A DNA stretch of 64,000 nt. Origin: Maritimibacter sp. GTDB taxonomy: Bacteria; Pseudomonadota; Alphaproteobacteria; Rhodobacterales; Rhodobacteraceae. A model generated the notes under the pieces. That model made no database searches. It saw nothing but the letters and a program-made list of their open reading frames with translations, and was not told the origin of the DNA. A program made the translations under genes and the position numbers. Shown piece after piece: positions 1 through 9,224 of this stretch (positions are counted from its first letter, which is position 1; the number at the start of each line of letters is the position of its first letter). The stretch lies in NCBI GenBank assembly GCA_002701395.1, contig NZVC01000032.1:25947-89946 (forward strand), given 5' to 3'.

Positions 1-519
1 CACGCGCATGACCCGGGTGCGTTCGATCCGCACGTCTGGTTGTTGCCTGAAAACGCCCTGACGTGGCTGGATGTCATCGCGGCGCACCTGTCTGACGCGG
101 ACCCCGACAATGCCGATGCGTACCAGCAGAACGCGGCGGCGGCGCACGAGCGGCTGACGGCGCTGTTTGCGGAGCTGAACGACACGCTGGCGCCGGTCCG
201 GTCGGTCGATCTTGTCCTGTTTCACGACGCGACGCAGTATTTCGAGGCCGGGCTCGGCCTGCATGCTGCCGGCACGATGACGATGGGTGAAAGCGCGCCC
301 AGCCCGCGGCGGCTGTCCGAGCTTGCCGAAGAGGTCGCCGCGCTGGATCACGCCTGCATTGTGCTGGAACCCCATGTCAGCCCCGGACTTGCCCGGGCGG
401 TCGGCGCGGACGTGCCCTATGCGGTGATCGACCTGCAGGGGGCCGAGAACCCGACTGGCCCCGATTTCTACGGCGCCTTGCTGCGGGGGATTGCCGACGA
501 CCTGAAGGGCTGTCTTTAG
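1..519 (+). CDS. znuA: Zinc ABC transporter substrate-binding protein, C-terminal part (ZnuA-like)
   Basis: This is the 3' end of a gene that starts before the window; the frame is open from base 1 and codes 172 residues. It begins in a His/Asp-rich stretch (HAHDPG) followed at once by DPHVWL, the motif of cluster A-I (ZnuA/TroA family) metal-binding proteins. The C-terminal lobe follows with VLFHDATQYF and LEPHVSPG, which supply further metal-site histidines. The family captures periplasmic Zn2+ (or Mn2+) for a ZnuBC permease. The partner genes would lie upstream and are not visible. The stop overlaps the convergent exoD-like gene by 4 bp. Zinc over manganese is inferred from the His-rich loop. 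Confidence 0.85.
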   Translation, partial: HAHDPGAFDPHVWLLPENALTWLDVIAAHLSDADPDNADAYQQNAAAAHERLTALFAELNDTLAPVRSVDLVLFHDATQYFEAGLGLHAAGTMTMGESAPSPRRLSELAEEVAALDHACIVLEPHVSPGLARAVGADVPYAVIDLQGAENPTGPDFYGALLRGIADDLKGCL

Positions 520-1154
520 ACCACCAGCATGTAGACCAGCGTTGCCGCGCATCCGATCACGAAGAACCCGATCACAGAGATCAGCCCGTCGCGCACCAGA
601 AGCGACAGCGAGAACAACGTGACCGCGCCGCCGAGGATCGAAGAGGTGAACGGCAGCAGTTCGAGGAAGGGCATCGCAAGGCCGCACAGCAGGCACGCAA
701 GCTCTGTGACCCATGAGAACGGGCGCGAGACAAGGAAGCTGACCCTTTCGCGCGACATGCGGTCAAGGAATCCCGCCGGTTTGCGTAGCCAGCGGGTCGC
801 CTTGAGAAGCGAAGAGGACTTCACCTTTCGGCGCATCATCCAGTCGGGCAACCACAAGTGGTCGCGGTTCATCAATAGCTGGATCGCCACAAGCGCGATG
901 GTGATGCCGCAGATCGAAGAGAATGCCGGAACGCCCGACAACGGCGACAGGACGGCCAGCGCGGGCGCCATCAGCACCGGGACGAAAGAGGCCTCGCCCA
1001 GCGCCGATACGACCTCGCGAAGCGTCGTTTTTTCACCGTCGGCGGAGGATTCCATGCGGTCGATGACCTCGCACACAGAAGCCGGCCCCGAGTCGTGAAC
1101 CGAGTCGCCGTCTTCGACCGCGTTGCGGCCCATCTGGGTGTCAGTGCTGGTCAA
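516..1154 (-). CDS. Exopolysaccharide synthesis ExoD-family membrane protein
   Basis: A 212-residue protein with a polar N-terminus of about 55 residues, then several hydrophobic segments (about 55-95, 145-175 and 180-212). The order of conserved blocks (a Leu-rich start to helix 1, PALAVLSPLSGVP, then a central basic region ending in the RW-RKPAGFLDR stretch) matches the ExoD family (PF06055). ExoD was found through effects on exopolysaccharide and alkali tolerance in rhizobia, but its biochemical role is unknown. It is a single gene converging on znuA. The ATG at 1154 is the only good upstream start. Confidence 0.75.
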   Translation of the reverse strand: MTSTDTQMGRNAVEDGDSVHDSGPASVCEVIDRMESSADGEKTTLREVVSALGEASFVPVLMAPALAVLSPLSGVPAFSSICGITIALVAIQLLMNRDHLWLPDWMMRRKVKSSSLLKATRWLRKPAGFLDRMSRERVSFLVSRPFSWVTELACLLCGLAMPFLELLPFTSSILGGAVTLFSLSLLVRDGLISVIGFFVIGCAATLVYMLVV

Positions 1155-1381
1155 TCTTTAGTCCTCGGAAACGGTCGTGCGAAACATGCGGGCCACTGTG
1201 CGTTGCATGGATGTCGCGGCTGTGAAACGAGGCTTGGTCCGCCGCAAGCGACGGATAAACAACACTTCATCACCTGCGACGCATCGCGTACTATCAGCTT
1301 CTATAACTCCCGACGGCGCTTGCGGTTCCGCCTTACGTCGGACCCGGCGCGGCAACCCGCCGCACAAATGTTTCAGTCGTA

Positions 1382-1413
1382 GTATTGACAGAAGTGTCAT
1401 TTTGAACAAATTC
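1382..1413 (+). promoter_or_regulatory. Probable promoter and operator of the RND efflux operon
   Basis: TTGACA (1385-1390) is followed 17 bp later by AAATTC (1408-1413), a perfect -35 with a poor -10. A perfect dyad TGACA-GAAG-TGTCA (1386-1399) overlaps the -35. Such a site is what a TetR-family repressor would bind, and a TetR gene closes this operon. The rest of the 1155-1448 gap shows no convincing gene. Confidence 0.5.
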
Positions 1414-1448
1414 CCGGTCGCGGGCCATCCGGTTCGGAGGGTGAGATT

Positions 1449-2510
1449 ATGAGTGGACTATTTCGGGCCGCAGCCGCGGCCGGGCTGATCGCAGTGACTG
1501 CCAGCGCCGCAAGTGCGGAAACCGCGCTTCCCGTACAGATCGTCGAGGTAACCGAGCAAACGCTGCCGCGTGACTATGTCCTGATCGGGTCGATCGAGGC
1601 GCAGAACAGCTATCCCGCGGCGTTCCGCACCGGCGGCCGCATCGTCGAGATCGCCGTCGAGGTCGGGGACGATGTGAACCGCGGCGACCTGATCGCGCGG
1701 GTCGATCCGGCGCAGGCGAACGCTTCGCTCAGCGCCGCCGAGGCATCCTTGGCCGCCGCAGAGGCCGCGCTGGTTCAGGCCGAGCAGGCCCGCGACCGCG
1801 CCGCGAACCTTGTCGAACGCGGCGTCGGCACGCAATCCACCCTCGACGAGGCGGAAGAGGCGCTGACCTCTGCCATATCCTCGCGCGATCAGGCAGCGGC
1901 CCAGCTTGACCGCGCCTGGCAGGCGGTCGAAGACACCGAGATCCGCGCCATCGAGGACGTGATCGTGATCGAGCGCAGAGCCGACGTTGGCGAGGTGGCG
2001 ACCGCTGGATCGGCCGTTGTCTCTCTGGCAAGTCAGGGCAAGCGCGAAGCGGTGTTCTATGCCCCCGACGTTGGCGGTCTGTCCGCGTTCATCGGCAGAA
2101 GCTTCACCGTTTCGCCACGTGGAAGCGACGCCGAGTTCAAGGCGCGCGTCCGCGAGGTGTCGCCGGTCCTGACCGAGTCCGGCACCGTCGAGGTCCGGGC
2201 GGAAATCCCGGAAGACCTTGGCGAAGCGATGCTGATCGGCGCCACCGTGACCGGCTCTGTCACCATCACCAGCCTGCCGATCATGCGGGTCCCTTGGAAC
2301 GCCCTGACGGCCACAGCGGACGGCCCGGCGGTCTGGCTGGTGGACCCGGAAACCATGCGCGCCCACCTGTCCGGGGTCGAGGTCTGGGCCTATGCGGACG
2401 TGTTCGTCGCGATCACGGGTGGCCTTGAAGAAGGCGACCTTGTCGTCGGTGCGGGGTCGCAATTCATGTACGACGGTCGCCTTGTCGAGGCAGGGGAGGG
2501 TTCGGAATGA
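1449..2510 (+). CDS. RND efflux periplasmic adaptor (membrane fusion protein) 1
   Basis: A 353-residue HlyD/AcrA-type adaptor. It has a signal peptide (residues 1-23, ending SAASAE), a lipoyl half-domain (GRIVEIAVEVGDDVNRGDLIA, about 57-78), an Ala-rich coiled-coil hairpin with heptads (about 85-160), then beta-barrel and membrane-proximal domains. It would join the inner-membrane pump at 3589 to an outer-membrane channel. No outer-membrane factor is encoded here, so a TolC-like protein from elsewhere is presumed. The ATG is preceded by GGAGGGTGAG. The stop overlaps the next adaptor by 4 bp. Confidence 0.88.
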   Translation: MSGLFRAAAAAGLIAVTASAASAETALPVQIVEVTEQTLPRDYVLIGSIEAQNSYPAAFRTGGRIVEIAVEVGDDVNRGDLIARVDPAQANASLSAAEASLAAAEAALVQAEQARDRAANLVERGVGTQSTLDEAEEALTSAISSRDQAAAQLDRAWQAVEDTEIRAIEDVIVIERRADVGEVATAGSAVVSLASQGKREAVFYAPDVGGLSAFIGRSFTVSPRGSDAEFKARVREVSPVLTESGTVEVRAEIPEDLGEAMLIGATVTGSVTITSLPIMRVPWNALTATADGPAVWLVDPETMRAHLSGVEVWAYADVFVAITGGLEEGDLVVGAGSQFMYDGRLVEAGEGSE

Positions 2511-3592
2511 AACGCGTTATGGTCCTTGTTTCGTTGGCGTTCCTGTTGCCCGCACCGCTGCCTGCAAGCGAACCCGTGGTGCCCGCCGAAGAACCTCTGG
2601 TGACTGCGGATGTGCCGCGGCCCGTGATCTCGGAAATCGTGTCCGAAGACCAAAGCACCGAACGCGGCTTCGCGGGCGTGGTGCAGGGCGAGAACGTCGT
2701 GACGCTGGCGTTCCAGACCAGCGGCCGCTTGGCGACCCTGAACGTGGACGTCGGCGATGTCGTGGCGCGCGGCGATGTCCTGGCGACGCTGGACGGCATC
2801 ACGCTGGAAGAAGACCTTGCCGCTTCGCGCGCCGCGCTGAGCGCCGCCGCCGCCGAGGCGCGGCTGGGCCGCCAGCAGTTCGATCGCACAACGCGGCTTG
2901 TCGAACTGGGCGTCGCCACCACCGCCGCGCTGGAGCAGGCGCGCGCCTACCGGGACGCGACCGCCGCCAGCCTTCGCAGCGCCGAGGCGCAGCTGTCGCA
3001 GGCCGAGGACGCCGCCGCCTATGGCACGCTTTTGGCGCCGCGCGAAGGCATCATCCTGTCGACGCAGGCAGAGCCGGGCACGCTTGTGTCGCCCGGCACG
3101 GCGATCCTTGAACTGGTCGACGTTCTGGGGCGCGAGGCGGTGATCGACGTGCCCACGGAATACGTCACGCTGCTGCCGCGCCGCGCGATCTTCGACGTGC
3201 GGCACCATTCCGCCAGCGTCACGCCGGTGAAGGCTGTGCTGCGACTGGTCGAGCCGGTGGCCGATGCCAACCTAGATACCCGCCGCTTGCGGCTGACCCT
3301 GCAGGATCCGCCGGACGATTTCCGCATCGGCAGCCTCGTCACCGCGACCTACGCGACCGAGACCGCGCCGGTGATCTCGCTGCCTGCTGGCGCCATCGGG
3401 GGCACCGAGGACGCGCCGGGGGTCTGGCGTGTCGGGCCGGGTCGCGCGGTGGAATTCGTTCCCGTGGAACTGGGCCCCGAGGTGGGACGCCGGGTGGTGA
3501 TCACGTCGGGTGTCGGTGACGGCGACGAGATCGTAGTGCGGGGCGCGTCGAGCCTCGAAGAAGGACAGATCGTCGGGGAGCATCGGGAATGA
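2507..3592 (+). CDS. RND efflux periplasmic adaptor (membrane fusion protein) 2
   Basis: A second, divergent adaptor of 361 residues with its own signal peptide (cleavage near PLPASEP). The lipoyl half-domain (GRLATLNVDVGDVVARGDVLATL, about 72-94) and an Ala-rich hairpin (about 100-175) are clear. Tandem adaptor genes before one RND pump are known in alphaproteobacteria and may form a hetero-adaptor ring. Start and stop both overlap neighbours by 4 bp, so translation is probably coupled. Confidence 0.87.
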   Translation: MKRVMVLVSLAFLLPAPLPASEPVVPAEEPLVTADVPRPVISEIVSEDQSTERGFAGVVQGENVVTLAFQTSGRLATLNVDVGDVVARGDVLATLDGITLEEDLAASRAALSAAAAEARLGRQQFDRTTRLVELGVATTAALEQARAYRDATAASLRSAEAQLSQAEDAAAYGTLLAPREGIILSTQAEPGTLVSPGTAILELVDVLGREAVIDVPTEYVTLLPRRAIFDVRHHSASVTPVKAVLRLVEPVADANLDTRRLRLTLQDPPDDFRIGSLVTATYATETAPVISLPAGAIGGTEDAPGVWRVGPGRAVEFVPVELGPEVGRRVVITSGVGDGDEIVVRGASSLEEGQIVGEHRE

Positions 3593-6500
3593 AAGGCTTC
3601 AACCTGTCCGACTGGGCGCTGGGGCACCGGTCCTTCGTCTGGTTCCTGATGCTGGTGTCGCTGATCGGCGGCGGCCTGTCCTATATGTCGATGGGGCGCG
3701 AGGAAGACCCGTCTTTCACCATCCGCACCATGGTCGTGTCCGCGTCGATGCCTGGTGCCACTGCCGAAGAGACCGTGACGCAGGTCACCGACCGGATCGA
3801 GCGGAAGCTGCAGGAACTGGACGTTCTGGATTCGACCCGCTCGGTCACTTATCCGGGGCAGGCCGTGGTCTATGTCGATCTGCGCGACGACATGGATTCG
3901 TCCGAGATTCCGATCGCATGGACCAAGGTCCGCAACATGATGTCGGACATCCGTGGCGATTTTCCGAACGAGTTCGCGGGCTTCGGGTTCAACGACAACT
4001 TCGGCGACGTCTACGGCAACATCTTCGCCTTCACGTCCGACGGCTACCGCCCGGAAGAATTGAAGGACTATGTCGAGGATGTCCGCGACGCGGTCCAGCA
4101 GCTTCCCGCTGCAGGCAAGGTGGACCTGATCGGAACCCGCGAACGGGTCATCTATCTTGAATTCTCGACCGAGCGCATGGCGGCCCTTGGCCTGAACGCG
4201 CAGACCGTGCTGACCACATTGGGGGCGCAGAACGCCATCGTGCCGTCGGGCACGATCCACACCGAACGAGAACGCCTTCTGCTTCGCGTCGGCGGTCAGT
4301 TCGAAGATGCCGAGGCGCTGGCCGCCGCGCCGCTGCGGTCGGGCGACATTTTCTTCACCTTGTCCGACGTGGCCGACGTCAGCGAAGGCTATATCGACCC
4401 GCCGGATTCCTTGGTGCGGTACAACGGGGAACCGGCCATCGGGCTGATCATCGGCATGCGGCCCGGCGAGAACATTCTCGACTTCGGCGAGGAAATCGAC
4501 GCGCTGATGGCCGAGATGGTCAAGGACCTGCCGATCGGGATCGAGGTGCACAAGGTCGCCGACCAACCGCATGTGGTGGACGAGTCCGTCGGCCACTTTG
4601 TGCAGGCGCTGGCCGAGGCGGTTCTGATCGTGCTGGCCGTCAGCTTCGTCTCTCTCGGCATTCGGGCCGGCTTTGTCGTCAGCCTGACGATCCCGCTGGT
4701 GTTGGCGCTGACGTTCCTGATCCTGAACGAGATGGGCATCACGCTGCAGCGGATCTCGCTGGGGGCGCTGATCATTGCGCTGGGCCTGCTGGTAGACGAC
4801 GCGATGATCGCGATCGAGACGATGATCTCGCGGCTGGAGCGCGGCGAAAGCCGGACGAAGGCGGCGGCCTATGCTTGGACGACGATCGCGTGGCCGATGC
4901 TGACCGGCACGCTGATCACCGTCGCGGGCTTCATTCCCATCGGGCTGAACGGCAGTCAGGCGGGCGAGTACACGATCTCGCTGTTCTACGTCATCGCGGT
5001 CTCGCTTGTGCTAAGCTGGATCGTCGCCGTCCTGTTCGCGCCGGTGCTGGGCGCGACCTTCCTGCCGAAGAAATGGAAGCACACGCATGGCGAACCGGGT
5101 TGGCTGCGGCGCAGGTTCCACGGCGTGTTGCGGCTGGCGATGCGGTTCCGGTGGCTGACGATCCTTGTCACGCTTGCCGCGTTCGCCGTCGCACTGCTTG
5201 GCATGGCGAAGGTCGAACAGCAGTTCTTCCCGACGTCCGACCGGACCGAGATCGTGGTGGACGTGACGCTGCGCCAAAACGCTAGCTTCAACGCGACCAA
5301 TTCCGAAATGGCGGATTTCGAGGCATGGCTGGCAGAGCAGGAGGAACCGACCTTCTGGACCGCCTACATCGGGGACGGGGCGCCCCGGTTCATCCTGACC
5401 CACGATGCGCCCACCGCCGGGCCGAACATCGGGCAGGTGGTGATCGTGACCCCGGATCTGGACGCCCGCGATGCGCTGACAGCGAAGATCCGCGAATACT
5501 CGCTTGAACATGTCGCGGTCGAGTTCTTCCCGAAGTTCATCGAGCTTGGGCCGCCGGTCGGCAAGCCGGTGCAGTATCGCGTGGCCGGAACCGACTATGC
5601 GGTGCTGCGTGAGGAGGCGCTGAAGCTGGCGGCGGTGCTGTCGAAGGATCAGCGACTGGACGCCATCAGCCTTGACTGGAACGAGCCCAGCCGCGTCATC
5701 CGGGTGGATCTTGACCAAGCGCGGATGCGGCAGCTTGGCCTGACGCAGGCCGACGTCGCCAACGTGCTGACTAGCCTGTTCGAAGGCACCACCGTCACCC
5801 AGCTGCGCGATGGGCGCACGCTGGTGGACGTGCTGGCGCGGGGCGAGGCGCAGGACCGTTCGACGCTGTCCTCGCTTGAGGATCTGCAGTTCGCCGGTGG
5901 GGACGGGACACCGATCCCGCTGTCGTCGATCGCCAGTCTGACATGGACAACCGAACAGCCGATCATCCGCCAAGAGGATCGGACGCCGGTGATCACCGTG
6001 AAGGCCGCCGTCATCAGCGACGACCAGCCGGCCACCATCGTGAACGATCAGGCCGCCGATATCGAAGCGTTCCGCCAAGAGCTGCCAAGGGGCTACACGG
6101 TCGAGATCGGCGGCGTCGTCGAAACCAGCGCCGAAAGTCAGGCGCCCATCGTCGCCGTCGTGCCGATCATGATCCTGATCATCCTGACGCTGACCATGAT
6201 GCAGATGCAAAGCTTCCGCCTGATGGCGGTGGTCATGGCAGTTGCGCCGCTGGGCCTGATCGGCGTGGTCGTGGCGCTGCTGGGGTCCGGCGCGCCGATG
6301 GGCTTCGTCGCGGTGCTGGGGGTGCTGGCGCTGGTCGGCATCCTGATCCGGAACTCGATCATCCTCGTGCAGGCAATTCAGGACCTGCTGGAAGCGGGCC
6401 GCAGCCGTTGGGACGCCGTGTTCGAGGCCTCGGACCAGCGTGCCCGCCCGATCCTGCTGACCGCGGCGGCGGCCAGCCTCGCGCTGATCCCGATCTCGCG

Positions 6501-6630
6501 CCAGATCTTCTGGGGGCCGATGGCCTTCGCGATGATGGGCGGCATCATTGCAGGGACGCTGATCACCCTGCTGTTCGTCCCGGCGCTGTACTGCGCCGTG
6601 TTCAACGTCAAACGACCGGAGAAGGAATGA
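3589..6630 (+). CDS. RND-family efflux pump, inner-membrane subunit
   Basis: A full-length pump of 1013 residues (AcrB-like, about 1000-1050 expected). TM1 lies at residues 15-33, a first large periplasmic loop at about 35-335, a TM bundle at about 338-490, a second periplasmic loop at about 555-840 and a closing TM bundle. TM4 carries the proton-relay pair in GLLVDDAMIAIE. It exports unidentified hydrophobic or amphiphilic compounds by proton antiport. The substrate cannot be read from the sequence. It lies between the two adaptors and the TetR gene in one 5.9-kb operon. Confidence 0.93.
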   Translation: MKGFNLSDWALGHRSFVWFLMLVSLIGGGLSYMSMGREEDPSFTIRTMVVSASMPGATAEETVTQVTDRIERKLQELDVLDSTRSVTYPGQAVVYVDLRDDMDSSEIPIAWTKVRNMMSDIRGDFPNEFAGFGFNDNFGDVYGNIFAFTSDGYRPEELKDYVEDVRDAVQQLPAAGKVDLIGTRERVIYLEFSTERMAALGLNAQTVLTTLGAQNAIVPSGTIHTERERLLLRVGGQFEDAEALAAAPLRSGDIFFTLSDVADVSEGYIDPPDSLVRYNGEPAIGLIIGMRPGENILDFGEEIDALMAEMVKDLPIGIEVHKVADQPHVVDESVGHFVQALAEAVLIVLAVSFVSLGIRAGFVVSLTIPLVLALTFLILNEMGITLQRISLGALIIALGLLVDDAMIAIETMISRLERGESRTKAAAYAWTTIAWPMLTGTLITVAGFIPIGLNGSQAGEYTISLFYVIAVSLVLSWIVAVLFAPVLGATFLPKKWKHTHGEPGWLRRRFHGVLRLAMRFRWLTILVTLAAFAVALLGMAKVEQQFFPTSDRTEIVVDVTLRQNASFNATNSEMADFEAWLAEQEEPTFWTAYIGDGAPRFILTHDAPTAGPNIGQVVIVTPDLDARDALTAKIREYSLEHVAVEFFPKFIELGPPVGKPVQYRVAGTDYAVLREEALKLAAVLSKDQRLDAISLDWNEPSRVIRVDLDQARMRQLGLTQADVANVLTSLFEGTTVTQLRDGRTLVDVLARGEAQDRSTLSSLEDLQFAGGDGTPIPLSSIASLTWTTEQPIIRQEDRTPVITVKAAVISDDQPATIVNDQAADIEAFRQELPRGYTVEIGGVVETSAESQAPIVAVVPIMILIILTLTMMQMQSFRLMAVVMAVAPLGLIGVVVALLGSGAPMGFVAVLGVLALVGILIRNSIILVQAIQDLLEAGRSRWDAVFEASDQRARPILLTAAAASLALIPISRQIFWGPMAFAMMGGIIAGTLITLLFVPALYCAVFNVKRPEKE

Positions 6631-7310
6631 TGAACGCGATGGGAGACCACCGCACCCGTGTGGCCGAGCAGCGGCGCGTGAAGATGCGCCGACGCCTGAT
6701 CGAGGCCGCAACCCGCGTTTTCGCGCGGCAGGGTCCGGAAGGGACGGTGATCGAGCATGTCATCGAAGAGGCCGGCGTTGCCCGTGGCACGTTCTACAAC
6801 CACTTCCGCAGCATCGACGCGCTGCTAGAGGCCGCGAAGAACGAGCTTGGCCACGAGATCATCCAACTGGCATCCGCCTCGGCGCGGAAGAACAGCGGCG
6901 ATGCGCGGGTGCAGATGGTGCAGGGGCTGAAAGGTTTCATCGACGTCGCACGGCGCTATCCGCTGTTTCTGGAATTCCTTGCGCGACTTGGTATGCGCGG
7001 CGCCGGGCCGGGTAGCTACGTCCGCGAGGTCACGCCGATCTACCTTGAAGAGGGGATGAAGGCAGGTCTGTTCTGTCCGATCCCGTCGCAGATCGCCATC
7101 GACATCCTCGAGTCCAGCTCGCTGGCGGTCCTGCGTCGGCTTCACAATGGTTGCGATGTCGACGTCGACGCCTTCGTGGCGGCGATGCTGCGCGCGATGG
7201 GGGTCGAGCCCGAGGAATCCGAGCGTCTGGCGGCGGTGCCGCTAGAGGCGCTGGAGGTTCCCGAAGACAGCATGATCGCCCAAACCGACGCGTTCCGGGT
7301 CGCAAGCTGA
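6627..7310 (+). CDS. TetR-family regulator of the RND operon
   Basis: A 227-residue protein with an N-terminal helix-turn-helix (VIEEAGVARGTFYNHF, about residues 45-60) and a variable C-terminal ligand-binding domain. The first ATG overlaps the pump stop (ATGA); a second in-frame ATG is 3 bp further, and AGAAGGA serves both. As last gene of the pump operon it is the natural candidate to bind the dyad at 1386-1399 and repress the operon until ligand binds. The link is inferred from position. Confidence 0.85.
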   Translation: MMNAMGDHRTRVAEQRRVKMRRRLIEAATRVFARQGPEGTVIEHVIEEAGVARGTFYNHFRSIDALLEAAKNELGHEIIQLASASARKNSGDARVQMVQGLKGFIDVARRYPLFLEFLARLGMRGAGPGSYVREVTPIYLEEGMKAGLFCPIPSQIAIDILESSSLAVLRRLHNGCDVDVDAFVAAMLRAMGVEPEESERLAAVPLEALEVPEDSMIAQTDAFRVAS

Positions 7311-7320
7311 CCCAAACGAT

Positions 7321-7350
7321 AAGGGCCGCCCCGGGAAAGGGCGACCCTTT
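7321..7350 (+). terminator. Rho-independent-like terminator after the RND/tetR operon
   Basis: Arms AAGGGCCGCCC and GGGCGACCCTT pair with one mismatch around a short loop, followed by TTTGTCATTT. The convergent ask gene ends at 7377, so the element may act in both directions. Confidence 0.7.
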
Positions 7351-7376
7351 GTCATTTCAAACCTGCCGATGGCGGA

Positions 7377-8813
7377 TCAGGCGGCTTTCCTGGGAAAAGC
7401 GGCCGGCTGGTTTTCGACCAGCGCGCCGTGCAGCGCCTTGATCGCCGGCTTCAGGTCGTCGCGTTCCAGGACGTACAGGACGTCCACGTTGCGCGGGCCT
7501 TGGCTGGCGCCGATGGATTCCAGACCGGCATCCGCGATGGCCTGAAGGCCACGGGTCAGCACCGACAGACCGCGCAGGTCGCGACCGATGACCGATGCCA
7601 CGCTCAGCGTCCGCGACCGGACTTCGGCCGACGGATAGCGTTCCGACAGATCCCGTTCGACGCGCCGCATGGTCTTCAGCGAGGCATCGACATAGTGGGT
7701 GATCGTGTTGGCGTTCGACACCTTCGACACGATCCGCACGTTGTGGCGCGTCAGCACCTCAAGGATCGCGGCGTCGTAGCCCTTCACGCCCACCATGTCC
7801 TGTTCGAACAGTTCCAGCGCGATGATGTCGAGGCCGGTCACGATCTCGACGGCGGGTTCCTCGGCCGGCTGATCGTCGATCAGCGTGCCCGGATCGCCCG
7901 GCTCGAAGGCGTTCGTAACGCGCAGCGGCACATCGGCCTGGCGCAGCGTCTTGGCGGCCTTCGGGTGGATCGCTTCCATGCCCATGTTCGACAGCTGGTC
8001 GGCCACGTCATAGTTGGTCCGGCCCAGCTTGCGCACGGCGTCCTGACCCACAAGGTTGGGGTCGGCGGACGACAGGTGGAATTCCTTGTGAATGATCGCC
8101 TCGCGCGCACCCGTCAGGGCGGCGAGCTTCGAGAACGTCACTTCGGAATAACCCCGGTCGAACTCGCGCATCAGGCCTTCGGCGCATTGCGCGTAGCCGG
8201 TCACGATCGGCATCTCGGTCGCCGGATCGACACCGCTCATGGCAGAGTTGATACGTTCTTCCAGCGACACGTCGCCTTGGTCACGCCAGCCCGACAGATC
8301 CACCAGACGCGCGTTCACGCCCGCCCGCTGAAGCATCTGGGTCGTGACGAAGGCGGAATGCGCCTCGCCCAGCCCGGACAGCAATTCGCGGATCTGCAGC
8401 ATATGTTCCGACAGGCGGAAGTGGCCGTAGGAACACAGGCGCTGCAGGTCGATCAGGCAGTTGCGTGCGCCTTCGATCCGTTCGCGGACGAAGCCGTCGG
8501 CCCGTTCGATGTCGGCCGAGTGCTCCAGCACCTTGCCGTGCGCCTCGGTCATCGCCTCGGCGACCTTGTCCAGCGCCTCGTGCCAGCCGTGGTCGTTGTC
8601 CGAGTTGGCGAACCGGGCATAGACGCCCGCGTCGCCAGTCTTCTTGTGTTCCAGCAGCAGGTTGGTGATGCCGCCAAAGGCCGACACGACGAAGACGCGC
8701 CCGTAGCGGTCGGCGCCCGTGCGCTCGCCGATGAACAGCGTGTCCCGCAGTTCATCGACGCGCGACATGGACGTGCCGCCGATTTTCTCGACTGTGTGGT
8801 TTTGCTCGGTCAT
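7377..8813 (-). CDS. ask_ect: Aspartate kinase of the ectoine pathway (Ask_Ect)
   Basis: A 478-residue aspartokinase. The N-terminal kinase domain starts VEKIGGTSMSR, the KxGG(T/S)S signature; tandem ACT domains occupy about 330-470. It makes L-aspartyl phosphate, the first step toward aspartate semialdehyde, which EctB then consumes. Ectoine-linked aspartokinases form a specialised subgroup thought to escape normal feedback control. The context (last gene of ectABC-ask, 3 bp after ectC) supports that assignment, while the feedback property is inferred. The stop is followed by the convergent tetR terminator. Confidence 0.92.
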   Translation of the reverse strand: MTEQNHTVEKIGGTSMSRVDELRDTLFIGERTGADRYGRVFVVSAFGGITNLLLEHKKTGDAGVYARFANSDNDHGWHEALDKVAEAMTEAHGKVLEHSADIERADGFVRERIEGARNCLIDLQRLCSYGHFRLSEHMLQIRELLSGLGEAHSAFVTTQMLQRAGVNARLVDLSGWRDQGDVSLEERINSAMSGVDPATEMPIVTGYAQCAEGLMREFDRGYSEVTFSKLAALTGAREAIIHKEFHLSSADPNLVGQDAVRKLGRTNYDVADQLSNMGMEAIHPKAAKTLRQADVPLRVTNAFEPGDPGTLIDDQPAEEPAVEIVTGLDIIALELFEQDMVGVKGYDAAILEVLTRHNVRIVSKVSNANTITHYVDASLKTMRRVERDLSERYPSAEVRSRTLSVASVIGRDLRGLSVLTRGLQAIADAGLESIGASQGPRNVDVLYVLERDDLKPAIKALHGALVENQPAAFPRKAA

Positions 8814-8816
8814 GGC

Positions 8817-9218
8817 TTAGTCGGCAAGTTCCTTCGCCGGCGCATAGGACCCGTCCTCTTGGTGGACCTCGGTACCGGTCACGGGCGGATTGAAACAGCA
8901 CGCCATTACGAGTTCTTCCTCGGCTTTCAGCGTGTGCTTGTCATGTTCGTTCAGCGCATACATGACGCCGGGCGTGATCTCGTGCGTCTCGCCGGTGGCG
9001 AGGTCGGTGATCGTGCCTTTGCCCTGCATGCAGTAAACGCTCTCGAAGTGGTTCTTGTAGTGGAACGTGTGTTCCGAACCCGCCTCGAGGAAGGTGATGT
9101 GGAAGGAAAAGCCCATCCCGTCCTGGGCCAGCAGCATCCGCACGCTGGTCCAGTTGGCATCGGACACCACGCGGTCGCGCTCGTCCTTTACGATCTTGTT
9201 GAAGTCACGAACGATCAT
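8817..9218 (-). CDS. ectC: L-ectoine synthase
   Basis: A 133-residue single-domain cupin of the usual EctC length, starting MIVRDFNKI. It contains the conserved block SFHITFLEAGSEHTFHYKNH and the ESVYCMQGKG metal-site region. It cyclises N-gamma-acetyl-2,4-diaminobutyrate to ectoine by loss of water; the family is iron-dependent. Six bp separate it from ectB and 3 bp from ask. No ectD (hydroxylase) follows, so the pathway encoded here stops at ectoine. Confidence 0.96.
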   Translation of the reverse strand: MIVRDFNKIVKDERDRVVSDANWTSVRMLLAQDGMGFSFHITFLEAGSEHTFHYKNHFESVYCMQGKGTITDLATGETHEITPGVMYALNEHDKHTLKAEEELVMACCFNPPVTGTEVHQEDGSYAPAKELAD

Positions 9219-9224
9219 GTGGGG

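Noticed and set aside
1155-1448. Small open frames on both strands before the efflux operon
   Set aside because: No ribosome site, no family features, and mutually overlapping; the region is better read as a promoter spacer.
5011-6711. A 566-codon minus-strand frame opposite the RND pump
   Set aside because: Shadow of the pump gene in high-GC DNA; composition (Arg, His, Asp, Gln) is that of a complementary strand and no motif is seen.
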